A DNA stretch of 64,000 nt, from NCBI GenBank assembly GCA_023258975.1, contig JAHFRD010000005.1, forward strand, positions 1 to 64,000, written 5' to 3'. The notes beneath the pieces are model-generated. The model made no database searches, had not been told where the DNA came from, and worked only from the letters and a program-made list of their open reading frames with translations. The translations under genes and the position numbers were made by a program. Positions 42,397-52,093 of this stretch are shown one piece after another (the first letter of the stretch is position 1; every line of letters starts with the position of its first letter). Source of the DNA: Hydrogenophilales bacterium. Lineage in GTDB: Bacteria; Pseudomonadota; Gammaproteobacteria; Burkholderiales; Thiobacillaceae.

Positions 42397-42870
42397 CCTG
42401 GATGTTGCACAAAGGGGGCGATATACGTTGTAAGTATTTGATCTAATTTAAGTTGTCCGGAAACAAATTCGTAAAAAACGCCTCCAGGCACTCGCCCTGC
42501 TGCTGATTTTACCCCGGAGCAACTCCGGTTTCCGCCTGCTGCGGGCTTCACGGTCTCCAACCCCGAATCGATGCAGTTGATCGCGGCCGATGGCCAGGCC
42601 CGATTTCATCTTCGGCCTGGCCGGCAACGCCGTCCTGGCGCGCCAGGACGAGGGTCTGATGAAGAATGCGCGTGGCCACCCAGGGACCTGGGGCCGGAGG
42701 TGGCAGCGGTGCGGTTGTTCGGTGAATTCGAGTATGCGGCCAGGTCTTGACCACAAGCTTTCCGCGTGCTGGTCAAGGCCGAAGTCCCTCCAAGCACTGG
42801 GGGACTGCCCGCCAAGGATAACGAGCGCTTCGTGGTGACCACGCTGCGCAGCGCCTCACCCCGCAATCAG
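42397..42870 (+). mobile_element. Degraded IS1380-family insertion sequence
   Basis: The left end CCTGGATGTTGCACAAA (42397-42413) matches the solitary end at 32055. Rightward, fragments of an IS1380-type transposase are readable: PDFIFGLAGNAVLARQDEGL from about 42600 and, in another frame, VRLFGEFEYAARS-stop-PQAFRVLVKAE to FVVTTLRS near 42850. A frameshift and a TGA separate them, and both ends of the transposase are missing, so the copy is dead. Confidence 0.7.
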
Positions 42871-43225
42871 GGCGCGCGCCATGCCGGCTTCCCCATGACG
42901 CGCCACGTTTGGCCCACGAGACGGCGCCCCCCAGGATTGTCGGGGTTCAGCGGCGCCCATCCCGCAGCGAGTTTGAAGAGCGGGCCGCGACGCAAGGGCG
43001 ACGCAAGGTATTGGTGTCATTACCGTCTTCATAGCCCGACGCGATCTGAAACACCTGGAGACATTATTCCGAATTGGCTTCTATATAACTCCAATTATAT
43101 CAATCACTTACATGGAATCACGCCCTCTTTGCGCAAAATTCAGGCTAGAATCCTCCGGCTTTCCTCGTCCACCGATTTCTCATGGCTCTTGTTCCATCCC
43201 ATCCGACCCGGCCGGGCCACACCCC
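42871..43225. other. Gene-free stretch between IS relic and TVP38 gene
   Basis: GC-rich decayed sequence to about 43050, possibly more of the IS relic, then an AT-rich tract around 43070-43130 (for example ATTATATCAATCACTTACATGG) that may hold the promoter of the following operon. No gene seen. Confidence 0.3.
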
Positions 43226-43915
43226 ATGACCTGGCGTGTGCTGCTCAAGGGTTTGGTCATGCTCGCCTCGCTGGCGTTGTTGGGTTTTATCGCCAGCCAT
43301 TTCCAGTTAAACGAAATGCTTTCGCAACACTGGATCGACAGTGAAGTGCGCGGCAAGGGCTGGATGGGCGATTTGTTGTTTCTGGCGGTGGGGGCGCTGG
43401 CCACGGGCTTGAGTTTTCCCCGCCAGGTGGTGGCGTTTCTCGGCGGCTATGCCTTCGGGTTCGTATCGGGTACCGCGCTGGCGACCGTGGCGACCGTGCT
43501 GGGCTGTGTTTTCGGTTTTTTCTATGCACGCTGGCTCGGGCGCGGATTTGTGCAAAAGCGCTTTCCCGGACGTATCCGCAAACTGGATGCCTTTCTGCAT
43601 CACCACCCATTCAGCATGACCCTGGTCATCCGTCTCTTGCCGGTGGGCCATAACGCCAGCACCAATCTGCTGGCGGGGGTTTCCGGCGTGCGCGCGCTGC
43701 CTTTCTTCGCCGGTTCCGGAGTGGGTTATCTGCCGCAGAATCTGGTGTTCGCGCTGGCCGGCAGCGGCGTCAATCTCGACCCCACCGTGCGTCTGACCCT
43801 GGCGGTGGTCCTGTTCATCATTTCCAGCCTGCTGGGCATCTGGCTGTATCGCCGCCATCGAAAGAGTTTGGCGGGGGTGAATGATGAAAATGGGCAACCT
43901 CGGGATCCGCCATGA
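43226..43915 (+). CDS. TVP38/TMEM64 (DedA-like, VTT domain) membrane protein
   Basis: 229 residues from the ATG giving MTWRVLLKGLVML. It has about five membrane segments, with the VTT-domain features GLSFPRQVVAFLGGYAFGF and RLLPVGHNASTNLLAGVSGV. These proteins are linked to lipid scrambling or undecaprenyl phosphate recycling in relatives; activity here is inferred. It is followed, after about 80 bases, by an envelope glycosylation operon. Confidence 0.8.
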   Translation: MTWRVLLKGLVMLASLALLGFIASHFQLNEMLSQHWIDSEVRGKGWMGDLLFLAVGALATGLSFPRQVVAFLGGYAFGFVSGTALATVATVLGCVFGFFYARWLGRGFVQKRFPGRIRKLDAFLHHHPFSMTLVIRLLPVGHNASTNLLAGVSGVRALPFFAGSGVGYLPQNLVFALAGSGVNLDPTVRLTLAVVLFIISSLLGIWLYRRHRKSLAGVNDENGQPRDPP

Positions 43916-43996
43916 GGCCGCACGGCCCGCTTTTCGTTTCAGTCGCCCGGCGTTCCCAGTAGACTCGCGCCTCTTTCTCCCAGCCCTGCCGCCGCC

Positions 43997-44980
43997 ATGA
44001 CGGACTCACCCTCCATTCGCGTTTCCCTGATCGCGCCCATCTACAACGAGCATGAAAACCTGCCCGATCTGGTGAACAAGGTCGAGACGGTGATGTCGGC
44101 GCAGCCGCAATCCTGGGAGTTCATCTGCGTGGACGACGGCTCGCGCGACGGCTCCGACACATTGCTTACGGAACTGGCCGCCACCCGCCCCTGGTTGCGC
44201 CCCCAGTTCCTGCGCCGCAACTACGGCCAGTCCACCGCCATGCAGGCCGGTTTCGACGCCGCGCGCGGCGAGGTGCTGGTGACCATCGACGGCGACATGC
44301 AGAACGACCCGACCGATATTCCGCGCCTGCTGGCGATGCTCGACGCCCGCCCCGAGGTCGACATCATTTCCGGCTGGCGCAAGAACCGCCAGGACAAGGC
44401 CTTCTCGCGCAAACTGCCGTCGATGATCGCCAACCGGCTGATTTCCAAGGTGACCGGCGTCCGCCTGCACGACTACGGCTGTTCACTGAAGCTGTATCGG
44501 CGCGAAGCGGTGCGCTACGTGAAGATCTATGGCGAGTTGCACCGTTTCATCCCGGCGCTGGCGCATGAATATGGCGCCAAGGTGATGGAGGCCGAGGTCA
44601 ACCATTTCCCGCGCACCAAAGGCGTCTCCAAGTACGGCATCGACCGCACCATCCGTGTGCTGCTCGACCTGATCTGGGTGAAGTTCATGTTGCGTTTCCT
44701 GCACCGCCCGCTGCATGCCTTCGGCGGCATTGGCGCGGCGATGTTCTTTCCCGGCCTGCTGATCCTGGCCTATTTGCTCGGGCACAAGCTGTTTTCCCAC
44801 GCCGACATCGGCGGCCGCCCGTTGCTACAAATGGGCGTGATGTTCACCCTGATGGGCGCGAACTTCATCGGCATGGGCATCCTGGGCGAACTGCTCACCC
44901 GCATCTGGCACGAACCGGGCGGCAAGGCGCAGTACCTGTTGCGTGAACCGCCCCCGCCGCGCGAGCCTCCCGGCGCATGA
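43997..44980 (+). CDS. GT2 glycosyltransferase (DPM1/ArnC-like)
   Basis: 327 residues. The GT2 domain shows SLIAPIYNEHENLPDLV, VDDGSRDGSDT and the DxD-type TIDGDMQNDP; GVRLHDYGCSLKLYRR is typical of polyprenyl-phosphate glycosyltransferases such as ArnC/PgtB. Two C-terminal membrane spans anchor it. It probably makes an undecaprenyl-phosphate sugar used by the GT39 enzymes downstream. The next gene overlaps by ATGA. Confidence 0.85.
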   Translation: MTDSPSIRVSLIAPIYNEHENLPDLVNKVETVMSAQPQSWEFICVDDGSRDGSDTLLTELAATRPWLRPQFLRRNYGQSTAMQAGFDAARGEVLVTIDGDMQNDPTDIPRLLAMLDARPEVDIISGWRKNRQDKAFSRKLPSMIANRLISKVTGVRLHDYGCSLKLYRREAVRYVKIYGELHRFIPALAHEYGAKVMEAEVNHFPRTKGVSKYGIDRTIRVLLDLIWVKFMLRFLHRPLHAFGGIGAAMFFPGLLILAYLLGHKLFSHADIGGRPLLQMGVMFTLMGANFIGMGILGELLTRIWHEPGGKAQYLLREPPPPREPPGA

Positions 44981-46488
44981 GACTGGATCGCCCGCTGCTG
45001 GCGGTGCTGGTGCTGTTCCCGTTTCTGGCTCTGGGCACCCCGCCTCTGTTCGACCTGGATGAAGGCGCGTTCACCGCTTCCACTACGGAAATGTTTCTGC
45101 GCGGCGACTTTCTCTCCAGCTATCTGCTGGGCGAACCGCGCTACGACAAGCCCATCCTGATCTACTGGCTCCAGGCCGCCTCGGTGAGCCTGCTGGGCCA
45201 CGCCGAGTTCACCTGGCGTCTGCCTTCCGCGCTGGCTTCCAGCCTATGGATCCTCGCCACTTACGGCTTCGTCAGCCGGGCGCGCGATCGCCAGGCCGGG
45301 CTTGCGGCCGCTCTGATCGTCGCCACGGCGGCGGGGCTGACCATCATCACGCGCGCGGCGACGGCGGATGCCCTGCTTAATCTCTGGCTGGCCTGCGCCG
45401 GCTATGCCACCTGGCTATGGCTGCGCGAGGGGGGGCGCCGCTGGCTCTACGCCGCCTGGCTGGCGATGGCGCTGGGTTTTCTCACCAAGGGGCCGATCGC
45501 GCTGCTGCTGCCGGTCGGCGCCCTGTTCCTCTGGTGCGCCACGCGCCGCGACTGGCGTTCGTTGTTCGCCTGGGCACTGGCTCCGGGCCCGATCCTGTTG
45601 TTCCTGGCGGTGGCGCTGCCCTGGTTCGCCATCCAGACCTGGCATGAAGGCCCCGGCTTTCTCGCTGGCTTCTTTTTCAAGCACAACCTGTCGCGCTTCG
45701 GCACGCCGATGGAGGGGCATGGCGGACAGCCTTTTTATTACGTGCCGGTGGTGCTGCTCTCGCTGTTGCCGCACACCGCCTTGCTGCTGGTCGCGCTGGC
45801 CCGGATCGGAAGCGTGTGGCGCGATGAACTGCTGCGCTTCGGCCTGCTCTGGTTCCTGCTCGCGTTCGTGGTGTTCTCCTTTTCCGGCACCAAGCTGCCG
45901 CACTACGTTTATTACGGTTATGGCGGCCTGGTTCTGATTCTGGCCGCCCAGGTCGAACACAAGGCCTCGCGCTGGCTGCTGGCCATCACCGGCGCCCTCA
46001 CCTTCGCGCTGCTGCTGGCCTTGCCCGCCCTGCTCGATCAGGCGCTGCCCCGGCTGAAACCGGACGATCTGCTCCTGGCGCGGGACATCGGCCGGCATTT
46101 CGGCCCGGCCTACTGGCTATGGTGCGGCGCGGCCCTGGTCGTCAGCCTGTTGCCGCTGCTGCTGCGTTCCGTGACGACCCGTTTCGCGCTATACGGCAAC
46201 GGTTTGCTGGCGGGTGCCAGCGTGGCGTTTTTCCTGCTTCCCATCGTCGGCCAGGTACAGCAGGAACCGGTGAAGAAGGCGGGACTGCTCGCTCGCGGCC
46301 TTTCCGGCCCCCTGTTGCTGCACGGCATCAACACGCCCAGTTTTCAGACTTATGCCGAGCGGCGCGTGGAAAAACGGCCGCCGCAGTCGGGCGACCTGGT
46401 ACTGACTCGGGAGAGCCGCCTGAAAGAATTACCCACCACCGAGGTGGTGTTCCGCGAGCGTAGCTATGTGCTGGCGAGAGTGAAATGA
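44977..46488 (+). CDS. ArnT-like GT39/GT83 lipid-sugar transferase (first copy)
   Basis: 503 residues, about twelve membrane spans. The early periplasmic acidic pair lies in FDLDEGAFTASTTEM, followed by EPRYDKPILIYWLQAA, the pattern of ArnT/PMT enzymes, which move a sugar from undecaprenyl phosphate to lipid A or protein. The start overlaps the GT2 stop and the stop overlaps the PAP2 start, both as ATGA. The acceptor is unknown. Confidence 0.85.
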   Translation: MRLDRPLLAVLVLFPFLALGTPPLFDLDEGAFTASTTEMFLRGDFLSSYLLGEPRYDKPILIYWLQAASVSLLGHAEFTWRLPSALASSLWILATYGFVSRARDRQAGLAAALIVATAAGLTIITRAATADALLNLWLACAGYATWLWLREGGRRWLYAAWLAMALGFLTKGPIALLLPVGALFLWCATRRDWRSLFAWALAPGPILLFLAVALPWFAIQTWHEGPGFLAGFFFKHNLSRFGTPMEGHGGQPFYYVPVVLLSLLPHTALLLVALARIGSVWRDELLRFGLLWFLLAFVVFSFSGTKLPHYVYYGYGGLVLILAAQVEHKASRWLLAITGALTFALLLALPALLDQALPRLKPDDLLLARDIGRHFGPAYWLWCGAALVVSLLPLLLRSVTTRFALYGNGLLAGASVAFFLLPIVGQVQQEPVKKAGLLARGLSGPLLLHGINTPSFQTYAERRVEKRPPQSGDLVLTRESRLKELPTTEVVFRERSYVLARVK

Positions 46489-47243
46489 AGGCGAGCCCGC
46501 CCTTCGCGCTCTGGCTGCTTCCGGCGCTCGCGCTGCTGGCGCTGTTGCCGATGAGCGACCCGGCGCGCGACCAGGCCGCGTTTCTCGCGCTCAATCACGC
46601 GGTGGCGGTGTTGCCGGATGTCCTCTGGTCCGACCTGACCGTGTTGGGCGATACCCTGGTGGCGCTCGCCCTGTTGCTGCTCATCCTGCGCAAGCGCCCC
46701 GACCTGGCGCTGGCCGTGCTGCTCGCCAGCCTGCCCGCCACCCTGCTCTCGCACGGGCTCAAGGCCGGCCTGGATATGGCGCGGCCCTACGCGGTGCTGG
46801 GCGATCAGGTTCATGTCATCGGCCGCTTGCTGACCGCCGGCTCGTTTCCCTCCGGCCATACCACCACCGCCTTTGTGCTGGCCGCCGTGTTGATCGGCGG
46901 CCAGCGTTCCGCAGTGGCCACCGGCTGGATTTTGCTCGCGGCGCTGCTCGTGGGCTTTTCCCGCATCGCCGTGGGCGCGCACTGGCCGCTCGACGTGCTG
47001 GGCGGCATTTTATGCGGCTGGGCCTCCGGCCTGATCGGGCTGGATTGGGCGCGGCGCGTGGACTGGGCGGCGCGGCCCCGCGTCCGGCTCGCCATGCGCG
47101 TCCTGCTGCTCGGCTGCGCCGTTGCGCTGTTCCTCGATTACGACAGCGGCTACCCGCTGGCGCGGCCGTTCGAACGGTTCATCGCGCTGGCGGCCCTGGT
47201 GGTTCATCTGCTGCCCGGCTGGCGCGCGGGGGACAAGACATGA
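46485..47243 (+). CDS. PAP2-family membrane phosphatase (first copy)
   Basis: 252 residues, about six membrane spans. All three catalytic motifs are intact: KAGLDMARP, FPSGHTT and SRIAVGAHWPLDV. PAP2 enzymes remove phosphate from lipids such as undecaprenyl diphosphate or lipid A. Placed between two GT39 genes it probably regenerates the lipid carrier or trims lipid A phosphate. Both gene junctions are ATGA overlaps. Confidence 0.85.
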   Translation: MKASPPFALWLLPALALLALLPMSDPARDQAAFLALNHAVAVLPDVLWSDLTVLGDTLVALALLLLILRKRPDLALAVLLASLPATLLSHGLKAGLDMARPYAVLGDQVHVIGRLLTAGSFPSGHTTTAFVLAAVLIGGQRSAVATGWILLAALLVGFSRIAVGAHWPLDVLGGILCGWASGLIGLDWARRVDWAARPRVRLAMRVLLLGCAVALFLDYDSGYPLARPFERFIALAALVVHLLPGWRAGDKT

Positions 47244-48745
47244 ACCCCGGCATGAACCCCGCCTCCCGCGCGCCGCCGCTGCTTGCCTGCCTGGGCCTGC
47301 TGATGCTGTGGCGGCTGCTGGCGGCCTGGCACGGCCACATCGAGTTGTATGCCGACGAGGCGCAATACTGGACCTGGGCGCTGCAACCGGATTGGGGGTA
47401 TTTCTCGAAACCTCCCATGGTGGCGTGGGGGATCTGGCTCAGTCGCGCGCTGTTCGGCGACAGCGAGCCGGGTGTGCGCGCGCTCTCCACCCTGCTTTAC
47501 CCGGTCACGGCCTGGGTGCTGTTTCTGCTGGTGCGCCGCTTGTTCAAGACGCATCCCCAACGCGAAGACATGGCCTTCTGGAGCGCCCTCACCTTCGCCA
47601 CACTCCCCCTGGTTTCACTCGGCGCCTGGCTGGTCACCACCGATACGGTGCTGTTGCTGTTCTGGTGCCTGTCGCTCTATTTCACCGTCGCCGCCGTGGA
47701 AACCGGGCGCTGGCGCGACTGGCTGTTGCTGGGCGGCGTGCTTGGCCTCGGCCTTCTGTCCAAATACAGCATGGTGTTCTACGGTCTGGGTTTTCTCGCC
47801 TGGCTGCTGCTCGAACCGCGACGGCGTGGTCTTCTACGCGACCCGCGGCCTTACGCCGCCGCCGCCATCGCCTTCCTGCTGCTGCTGCCCAACCTGCTAT
47901 GGAACGCGCAACACCATTTCGTCAGCGTCCAGCACACCGCCGAAATCTCGCAACTGGATCGCGGCTTGTTCCATCCCGCCGCCCTGTTCGAATTCTTCCT
48001 CGCGCAATTCGCGGTCTTCGGGCCGCTCACCTTCGCCGGCCTGTTGCTCCTGGCCGCGCGCCCGCGCACCTGGTTGGGCGACGAACGCCTGCGCCTGCTC
48101 GCCGCCTTCACCCTGGCGCCGTTGGCGGCCTTCATCGCGTTGAGCCTGTTGTCGCGCGCGTTCGCCAACTGGGCGGCGTTTTCCTATGTGGGCGCCGCCG
48201 CTCTGGTCGCGGCCGTGTGGGTCGCCCAGGGGCGCCGCCGTTGGCTGATCGCCGCGTTGGCGCTGCATCTGCTCATGGCCGCCGCGATGTACCACGCGCA
48301 CGACATCACGCGCGCGCTCGGCATACAGCTCACCCGCAAGACCGACCCCTATGGCCGCGTCACCGGCTACCGCGAACTCGGCCAGGAAGTCGCGCAGCGT
48401 CTGCGCGCCCACCCCGGCGCGCGCCTGCTCGACAACGACCGCAAGCTGCATGCGCTGCTGCGTTATTACGCGCGGCCCGGCAGCGAAGGAATGCGGTACC
48501 TGAACCCGCAGGGCCGACGCGACAACCATTACGCCCTCAGCGCCGACCTGCGCGAAAGCCCGAACGGGGAATTCCTGCTCATCAGCCAGGGAGTCGACGC
48601 GGGGCAACTCGCCGCCTGGTTCACCCAGGTGACGCCCCTGGCGCCGATCCGCCTCGACCTCTACCCCGATTACCAGCCGGAATATCAAGTCTGGCTGCTG
48701 CGCGATTACCACCCGGTAGCGCCGTCGCCGGCGTCCTTGCCATGA
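47240..48745 (+). CDS. GT39-family glycosyltransferase (second copy)
   Basis: 501 residues from the ATG overlapping the PAP2 stop. The acidic pair and PMT pattern are in ELYADEAQYWTWALQPDWGYF, followed by SKPPMVAW. About eleven membrane spans, with a C-terminal periplasmic domain. It is only distantly similar to the first GT39 protein, so the operon carries two different transferases rather than a recent duplicate. Confidence 0.85.
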   Translation: MNPGMNPASRAPPLLACLGLLMLWRLLAAWHGHIELYADEAQYWTWALQPDWGYFSKPPMVAWGIWLSRALFGDSEPGVRALSTLLYPVTAWVLFLLVRRLFKTHPQREDMAFWSALTFATLPLVSLGAWLVTTDTVLLLFWCLSLYFTVAAVETGRWRDWLLLGGVLGLGLLSKYSMVFYGLGFLAWLLLEPRRRGLLRDPRPYAAAAIAFLLLLPNLLWNAQHHFVSVQHTAEISQLDRGLFHPAALFEFFLAQFAVFGPLTFAGLLLLAARPRTWLGDERLRLLAAFTLAPLAAFIALSLLSRAFANWAAFSYVGAAALVAAVWVAQGRRRWLIAALALHLLMAAAMYHAHDITRALGIQLTRKTDPYGRVTGYRELGQEVAQRLRAHPGARLLDNDRKLHALLRYYARPGSEGMRYLNPQGRRDNHYALSADLRESPNGEFLLISQGVDAGQLAAWFTQVTPLAPIRLDLYPDYQPEYQVWLLRDYHPVAPSPASLP

Positions 48746-49446
48746 CGGCGCGTGCCGGCGAGAAGACCGGCGTTCCGCTCTCCCCGCGCCTGATGCTTGC
48801 CTCCGCGCTGGCTTTCACCCTGCTGTTCCTGGCCTACCCGCAACTCGACCTGATCGCCAACGGCGTTTTCTACAACACGGAACAACATTTTCTGCTGCGG
48901 GATGACGCGGCGTTCGACGCGATACACAAATATGTGGGCGTACTGGCGCTGGCGCTGCTGACCTGGGCTGCGGCGATCTGGGTATTGTCGAAACGCGCGC
49001 CGGATCGGGAGAAATGGCTTGCCCGCCGCCCGGCCGCCCTGTTCCTGGCCCTCTCCCTGGCGCTTGGCCCCGGCCTCCTGGTCAACGTGGTGTTCAAGGA
49101 CCAGTGGGGCCGCGCCCGCCCCGCGCAGACACGGGAATTCGGCGGCACCGCGCGCTTCACGCCGCCCTGGGTGATGAGCGACCAATGTGCCAGGAACTGC
49201 TCCTTCGTCTGCGGCGACGCCTCGCTAGGCTACGCGCTGGTCGCGTTGGCTTTCGTCAGCCGCCGCCCGCGCGTCTGGCTGATCGCCGGCCTCTCCGCCG
49301 GCACGGCCCTGGGCCTGATGCGCATGGGCCAGGGTGGGCACTTCTTCAGCGACGTGATTTTTTCCTTTTATGCCGTCTATTTCGCCGCCTGGGCCTTGCA
49401 CCGCTTCATGACCCGGAGCGGGCGACCCATGCTTCCCATCGACTAA
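48742..49446 (+). CDS. PAP2-family phosphatase, LpxE-like (second copy)
   Basis: 234 residues, about six membrane spans. Motif 1 is KDQWGRARP and motif 3 MRMGQGGHFFSDV. Motif 2, usually PSGH, reads CSFVCGDASLGYA: the usual histidine position holds Asp. LpxE-type lipid A phosphatases are close relatives, some of which tolerate variation here. The start overlaps the second GT39 gene by ATGA, ending a five-gene overlapping chain. Confidence 0.75.
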   Translation: MTARAGEKTGVPLSPRLMLASALAFTLLFLAYPQLDLIANGVFYNTEQHFLLRDDAAFDAIHKYVGVLALALLTWAAAIWVLSKRAPDREKWLARRPAALFLALSLALGPGLLVNVVFKDQWGRARPAQTREFGGTARFTPPWVMSDQCARNCSFVCGDASLGYALVALAFVSRRPRVWLIAGLSAGTALGLMRMGQGGHFFSDVIFSFYAVYFAAWALHRFMTRSGRPMLPID

Positions 49447-49466
49447 TTCCAAAAGACAACTCAGCC

Positions 49467-51995
49467 ATGAACAATCCCACCCGACTGAAACCGCTACGCA
49501 GCAGCAAGCCCACGCCCGAACTCTTCCAAGTGCCCCCGCTGGGCATGGATCCGGCGTCTCTGGCCCTCGACATCCGCCGCAATTTCGGCACCTTCCTCGG
49601 CCGTGACAAGCATTGCCGCTCCACCCATTACCCCTATCAGGCGCTGGCCCTGGCCCTGCGCGACCGCCTCATGGAGCGCTGGAAACGCACCCGCTACGCC
49701 TATGAGGAACAGGATGCCCGGCACGCCTACTACCTGTCGCTGGAATTCCTGATGGGGCGCACGCTCAACAATGCGCTGCTCAACCTCGGCCTTGAGGAAA
49801 ACATCGCGCCGGCCCTGCAACGCCTGGGCCTGGATCTGGAAGAGTTGATGGATGTGGAAAACGACGCCGGCCTCGGCAACGGCGGCCTCGGCCGTCTCGC
49901 GGCCTGCTTCCTGGACAGCTGCGCCACCCTGCAATTGCCGGTGATGGGCTACGGCATCCGCTATGAGTACGGCATGTTCCGCCAGCATGTGGAGAACTTC
50001 CTGCAGGTGGAAGAGCCGGATCACTGGTTGCGCGATGGCAATCCCTGGGAACTGGAGCGTCCGGAAAACACCCGGCGCATCCAGTATTACGGCCATACCG
50101 AGGTCTACCAGGATACCGATGGGCGCCGCCATACGCGCTGGGTGAACAGCCACGACGTCCTCGCCGTGCCGTTCGACACCCCGATTCCCGGTTACAAGAA
50201 CGACACCGTCAACGTGCTGCGCCTGTGGAGCGCGGCGGCCACCGATGAATTCGACCTGGGCGAATTCAACGCCGGCTCCTACACCGAGTCGGTAGCTTCC
50301 AAGAACGCCGCCGAGAACATCACTATGGTGCTCTACCCCAACGACGCCAGCGAGAACGGCAAGGAACTGCGCCTCAAACAACAGTATTTCCTCGCCTCCG
50401 CCAGCCTGCAGGATGTGCTGGCGCGCTGGATACAGCACCACGGCCATGACCTCGGCGCGAATGTGGAAAAATTCGCCGAGAAGAGCTGCTTCCAGTTGAA
50501 CGACACCCACCCGAGCTGCGCGGTGCCAGAACTGATGCGCCTGCTGATGGATCAGCACGGCCTGGAGTGGGACACGGCCTGGGCGATCACCAGCCGCACC
50601 ATGGCCTATACCAACCACACCCTGCTGCCTGAAGCGCTGGAAAAATGGCCGGTGCGCCTGTTCGGGCAACTCCTGCCACGCTTGCTGGAAATCATCCACG
50701 AAATCAACGCCCGCTTCCTCAAGACCGTCGCGCGGCGCTGGCCCGGCGACAACGCCCGTCTGGCGCGCATGTCCCTGATCGAGGAAGGCCCCGACCCGCA
50801 GGTGCGCATGGCTTACCTGGCCATCGTCGGCAGCTACTCGGTCAACGGCGTGGCCGCGCTGCATTCCGAATTGCTCCAGCAAGGACTGTTCCGCGATTTC
50901 TTCGAGCTCTGGCCGTGGAAATTCAACAACAAGACCAATGGCGTCACCCAACGCCGCTGGATGGCTTCCGCCAATCCCGAGTTGTCCAGTCTCATCACCG
51001 CGAACATCGGCGACGCCTGGATCCGACAACTCGACACCCTGCGCAAACTGGCGCCCCTGGCTGAAAAACCCGAGTTCCGCGCCCAATGGCACGCGGTCAA
51101 GCGGGCCAACAAGATCCGCCTGGCGGAACTGGTCAGACACGACTGCCAGGTGGATTTCGATCCCGACGCCCTGTTCGACGTGCAGGTCAAACGCATCCAC
51201 GAATACAAGCGCCAGCTGCTCAACATCCTCCATGTCATCCATCTCTACGCCCGCCTGAAGGCCGGCGACGATGCCGACTGGACGCCACGTTGCGTGCTGA
51301 TCGGCGGCAAGGCCGCGCCCGGCTACTTCATCGCCAAACGCATCATCACCCTGATCTGCAAGGTGGCCGAAATGATCAACGGCGACGAACAGGCGGGTGA
51401 CCGCCTCAAGGTCGCCTTCCTGCCCAACTACCGGGTTTCGGCGATGGAAATCATCGCCCCCGGAACCGACCTTTCGGAACAGATTTCCACTGCCGGCAAG
51501 GAAGCCTCGGGCACCGGCAACATGAAATTCATGATGAACGGCGCCATCACCATCGGCACCCTGGACGGCGCCAACATCGAGATTCGCGAGGAAGTGGGCG
51601 ACGAGAACTTCTTCCTGTTCGGCCTGACCGCCGAGGAAGTGGAAGCCACGCGACCGCGCTACGACCCCAATGCCCTGATCGAAGCCGACGCCGACTTGAA
51701 GCGGGTGATGAAACTGCTCGAATCCGGCCACTTCAATCATTTCGAGCCCGGCCTGTTCGATCCCATCATCCAGGCCATCCGAAGCGAACACGACCCCTGG
51801 CTGGTGGCGGCGGACTTCCGCGCCTTCGTCGAAGCCCAGGAGCTCGCGGCGGCCGCCTACCGCGACAAGGAGCGCTGGACCCGCATGAGCATCCTCAATA
51901 CGGCCGGCAGCGGCAAATTCTCCACCGACCGCACCATGCTGGAATACAACGCGGAAATCTGGAAGCTGACCCCGGTGGCATCCACCGGCGCATAG
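49467..51995 (+). CDS. glgP: Glycogen/maltodextrin phosphorylase
   Basis: 842 residues, full length. The PLP-lysine motif ASGTGNMKFMMNGA is at about residue 685, and the family features EDAGLGNGGLGRLAACFLD (as ENDAGLGNGGLGRL) and TMAYTNHTLLPEALEKW are present. It releases glucose-1-phosphate from glycogen or maltodextrin with inorganic phosphate. Start ATG is 20 bases after the PAP2 stop. No other glycogen gene is in the window; it converges with the sucrose operon. Confidence 0.95.
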   Translation: MNNPTRLKPLRSSKPTPELFQVPPLGMDPASLALDIRRNFGTFLGRDKHCRSTHYPYQALALALRDRLMERWKRTRYAYEEQDARHAYYLSLEFLMGRTLNNALLNLGLEENIAPALQRLGLDLEELMDVENDAGLGNGGLGRLAACFLDSCATLQLPVMGYGIRYEYGMFRQHVENFLQVEEPDHWLRDGNPWELERPENTRRIQYYGHTEVYQDTDGRRHTRWVNSHDVLAVPFDTPIPGYKNDTVNVLRLWSAAATDEFDLGEFNAGSYTESVASKNAAENITMVLYPNDASENGKELRLKQQYFLASASLQDVLARWIQHHGHDLGANVEKFAEKSCFQLNDTHPSCAVPELMRLLMDQHGLEWDTAWAITSRTMAYTNHTLLPEALEKWPVRLFGQLLPRLLEIIHEINARFLKTVARRWPGDNARLARMSLIEEGPDPQVRMAYLAIVGSYSVNGVAALHSELLQQGLFRDFFELWPWKFNNKTNGVTQRRWMASANPELSSLITANIGDAWIRQLDTLRKLAPLAEKPEFRAQWHAVKRANKIRLAELVRHDCQVDFDPDALFDVQVKRIHEYKRQLLNILHVIHLYARLKAGDDADWTPRCVLIGGKAAPGYFIAKRIITLICKVAEMINGDEQAGDRLKVAFLPNYRVSAMEIIAPGTDLSEQISTAGKEASGTGNMKFMMNGAITIGTLDGANIEIREEVGDENFFLFGLTAEEVEATRPRYDPNALIEADADLKRVMKLLESGHFNHFEPGLFDPIIQAIRSEHDPWLVAADFRAFVEAQELAAAAYRDKERWTRMSILNTAGSGKFSTDRTMLEYNAEIWKLTPVASTGA

Positions 51996-52093
51996 GCCAT
52001 TCCGCGCGACGTTGCGGCCTTTTCGCCGGGCTTCGCCCTGGTTGGCTTGAAATTCATCGCAAGTGGCGCCGGATCAGGGTTCGTGTCCCGGCA

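Noticed and set aside
49494-51791. A 765-codon minus-strand frame opposite glgP
   Set aside because: It is the antisense of a clear glycogen phosphorylase gene; GC-rich codon bias leaves the opposite frame open. Its residue composition is abnormal.
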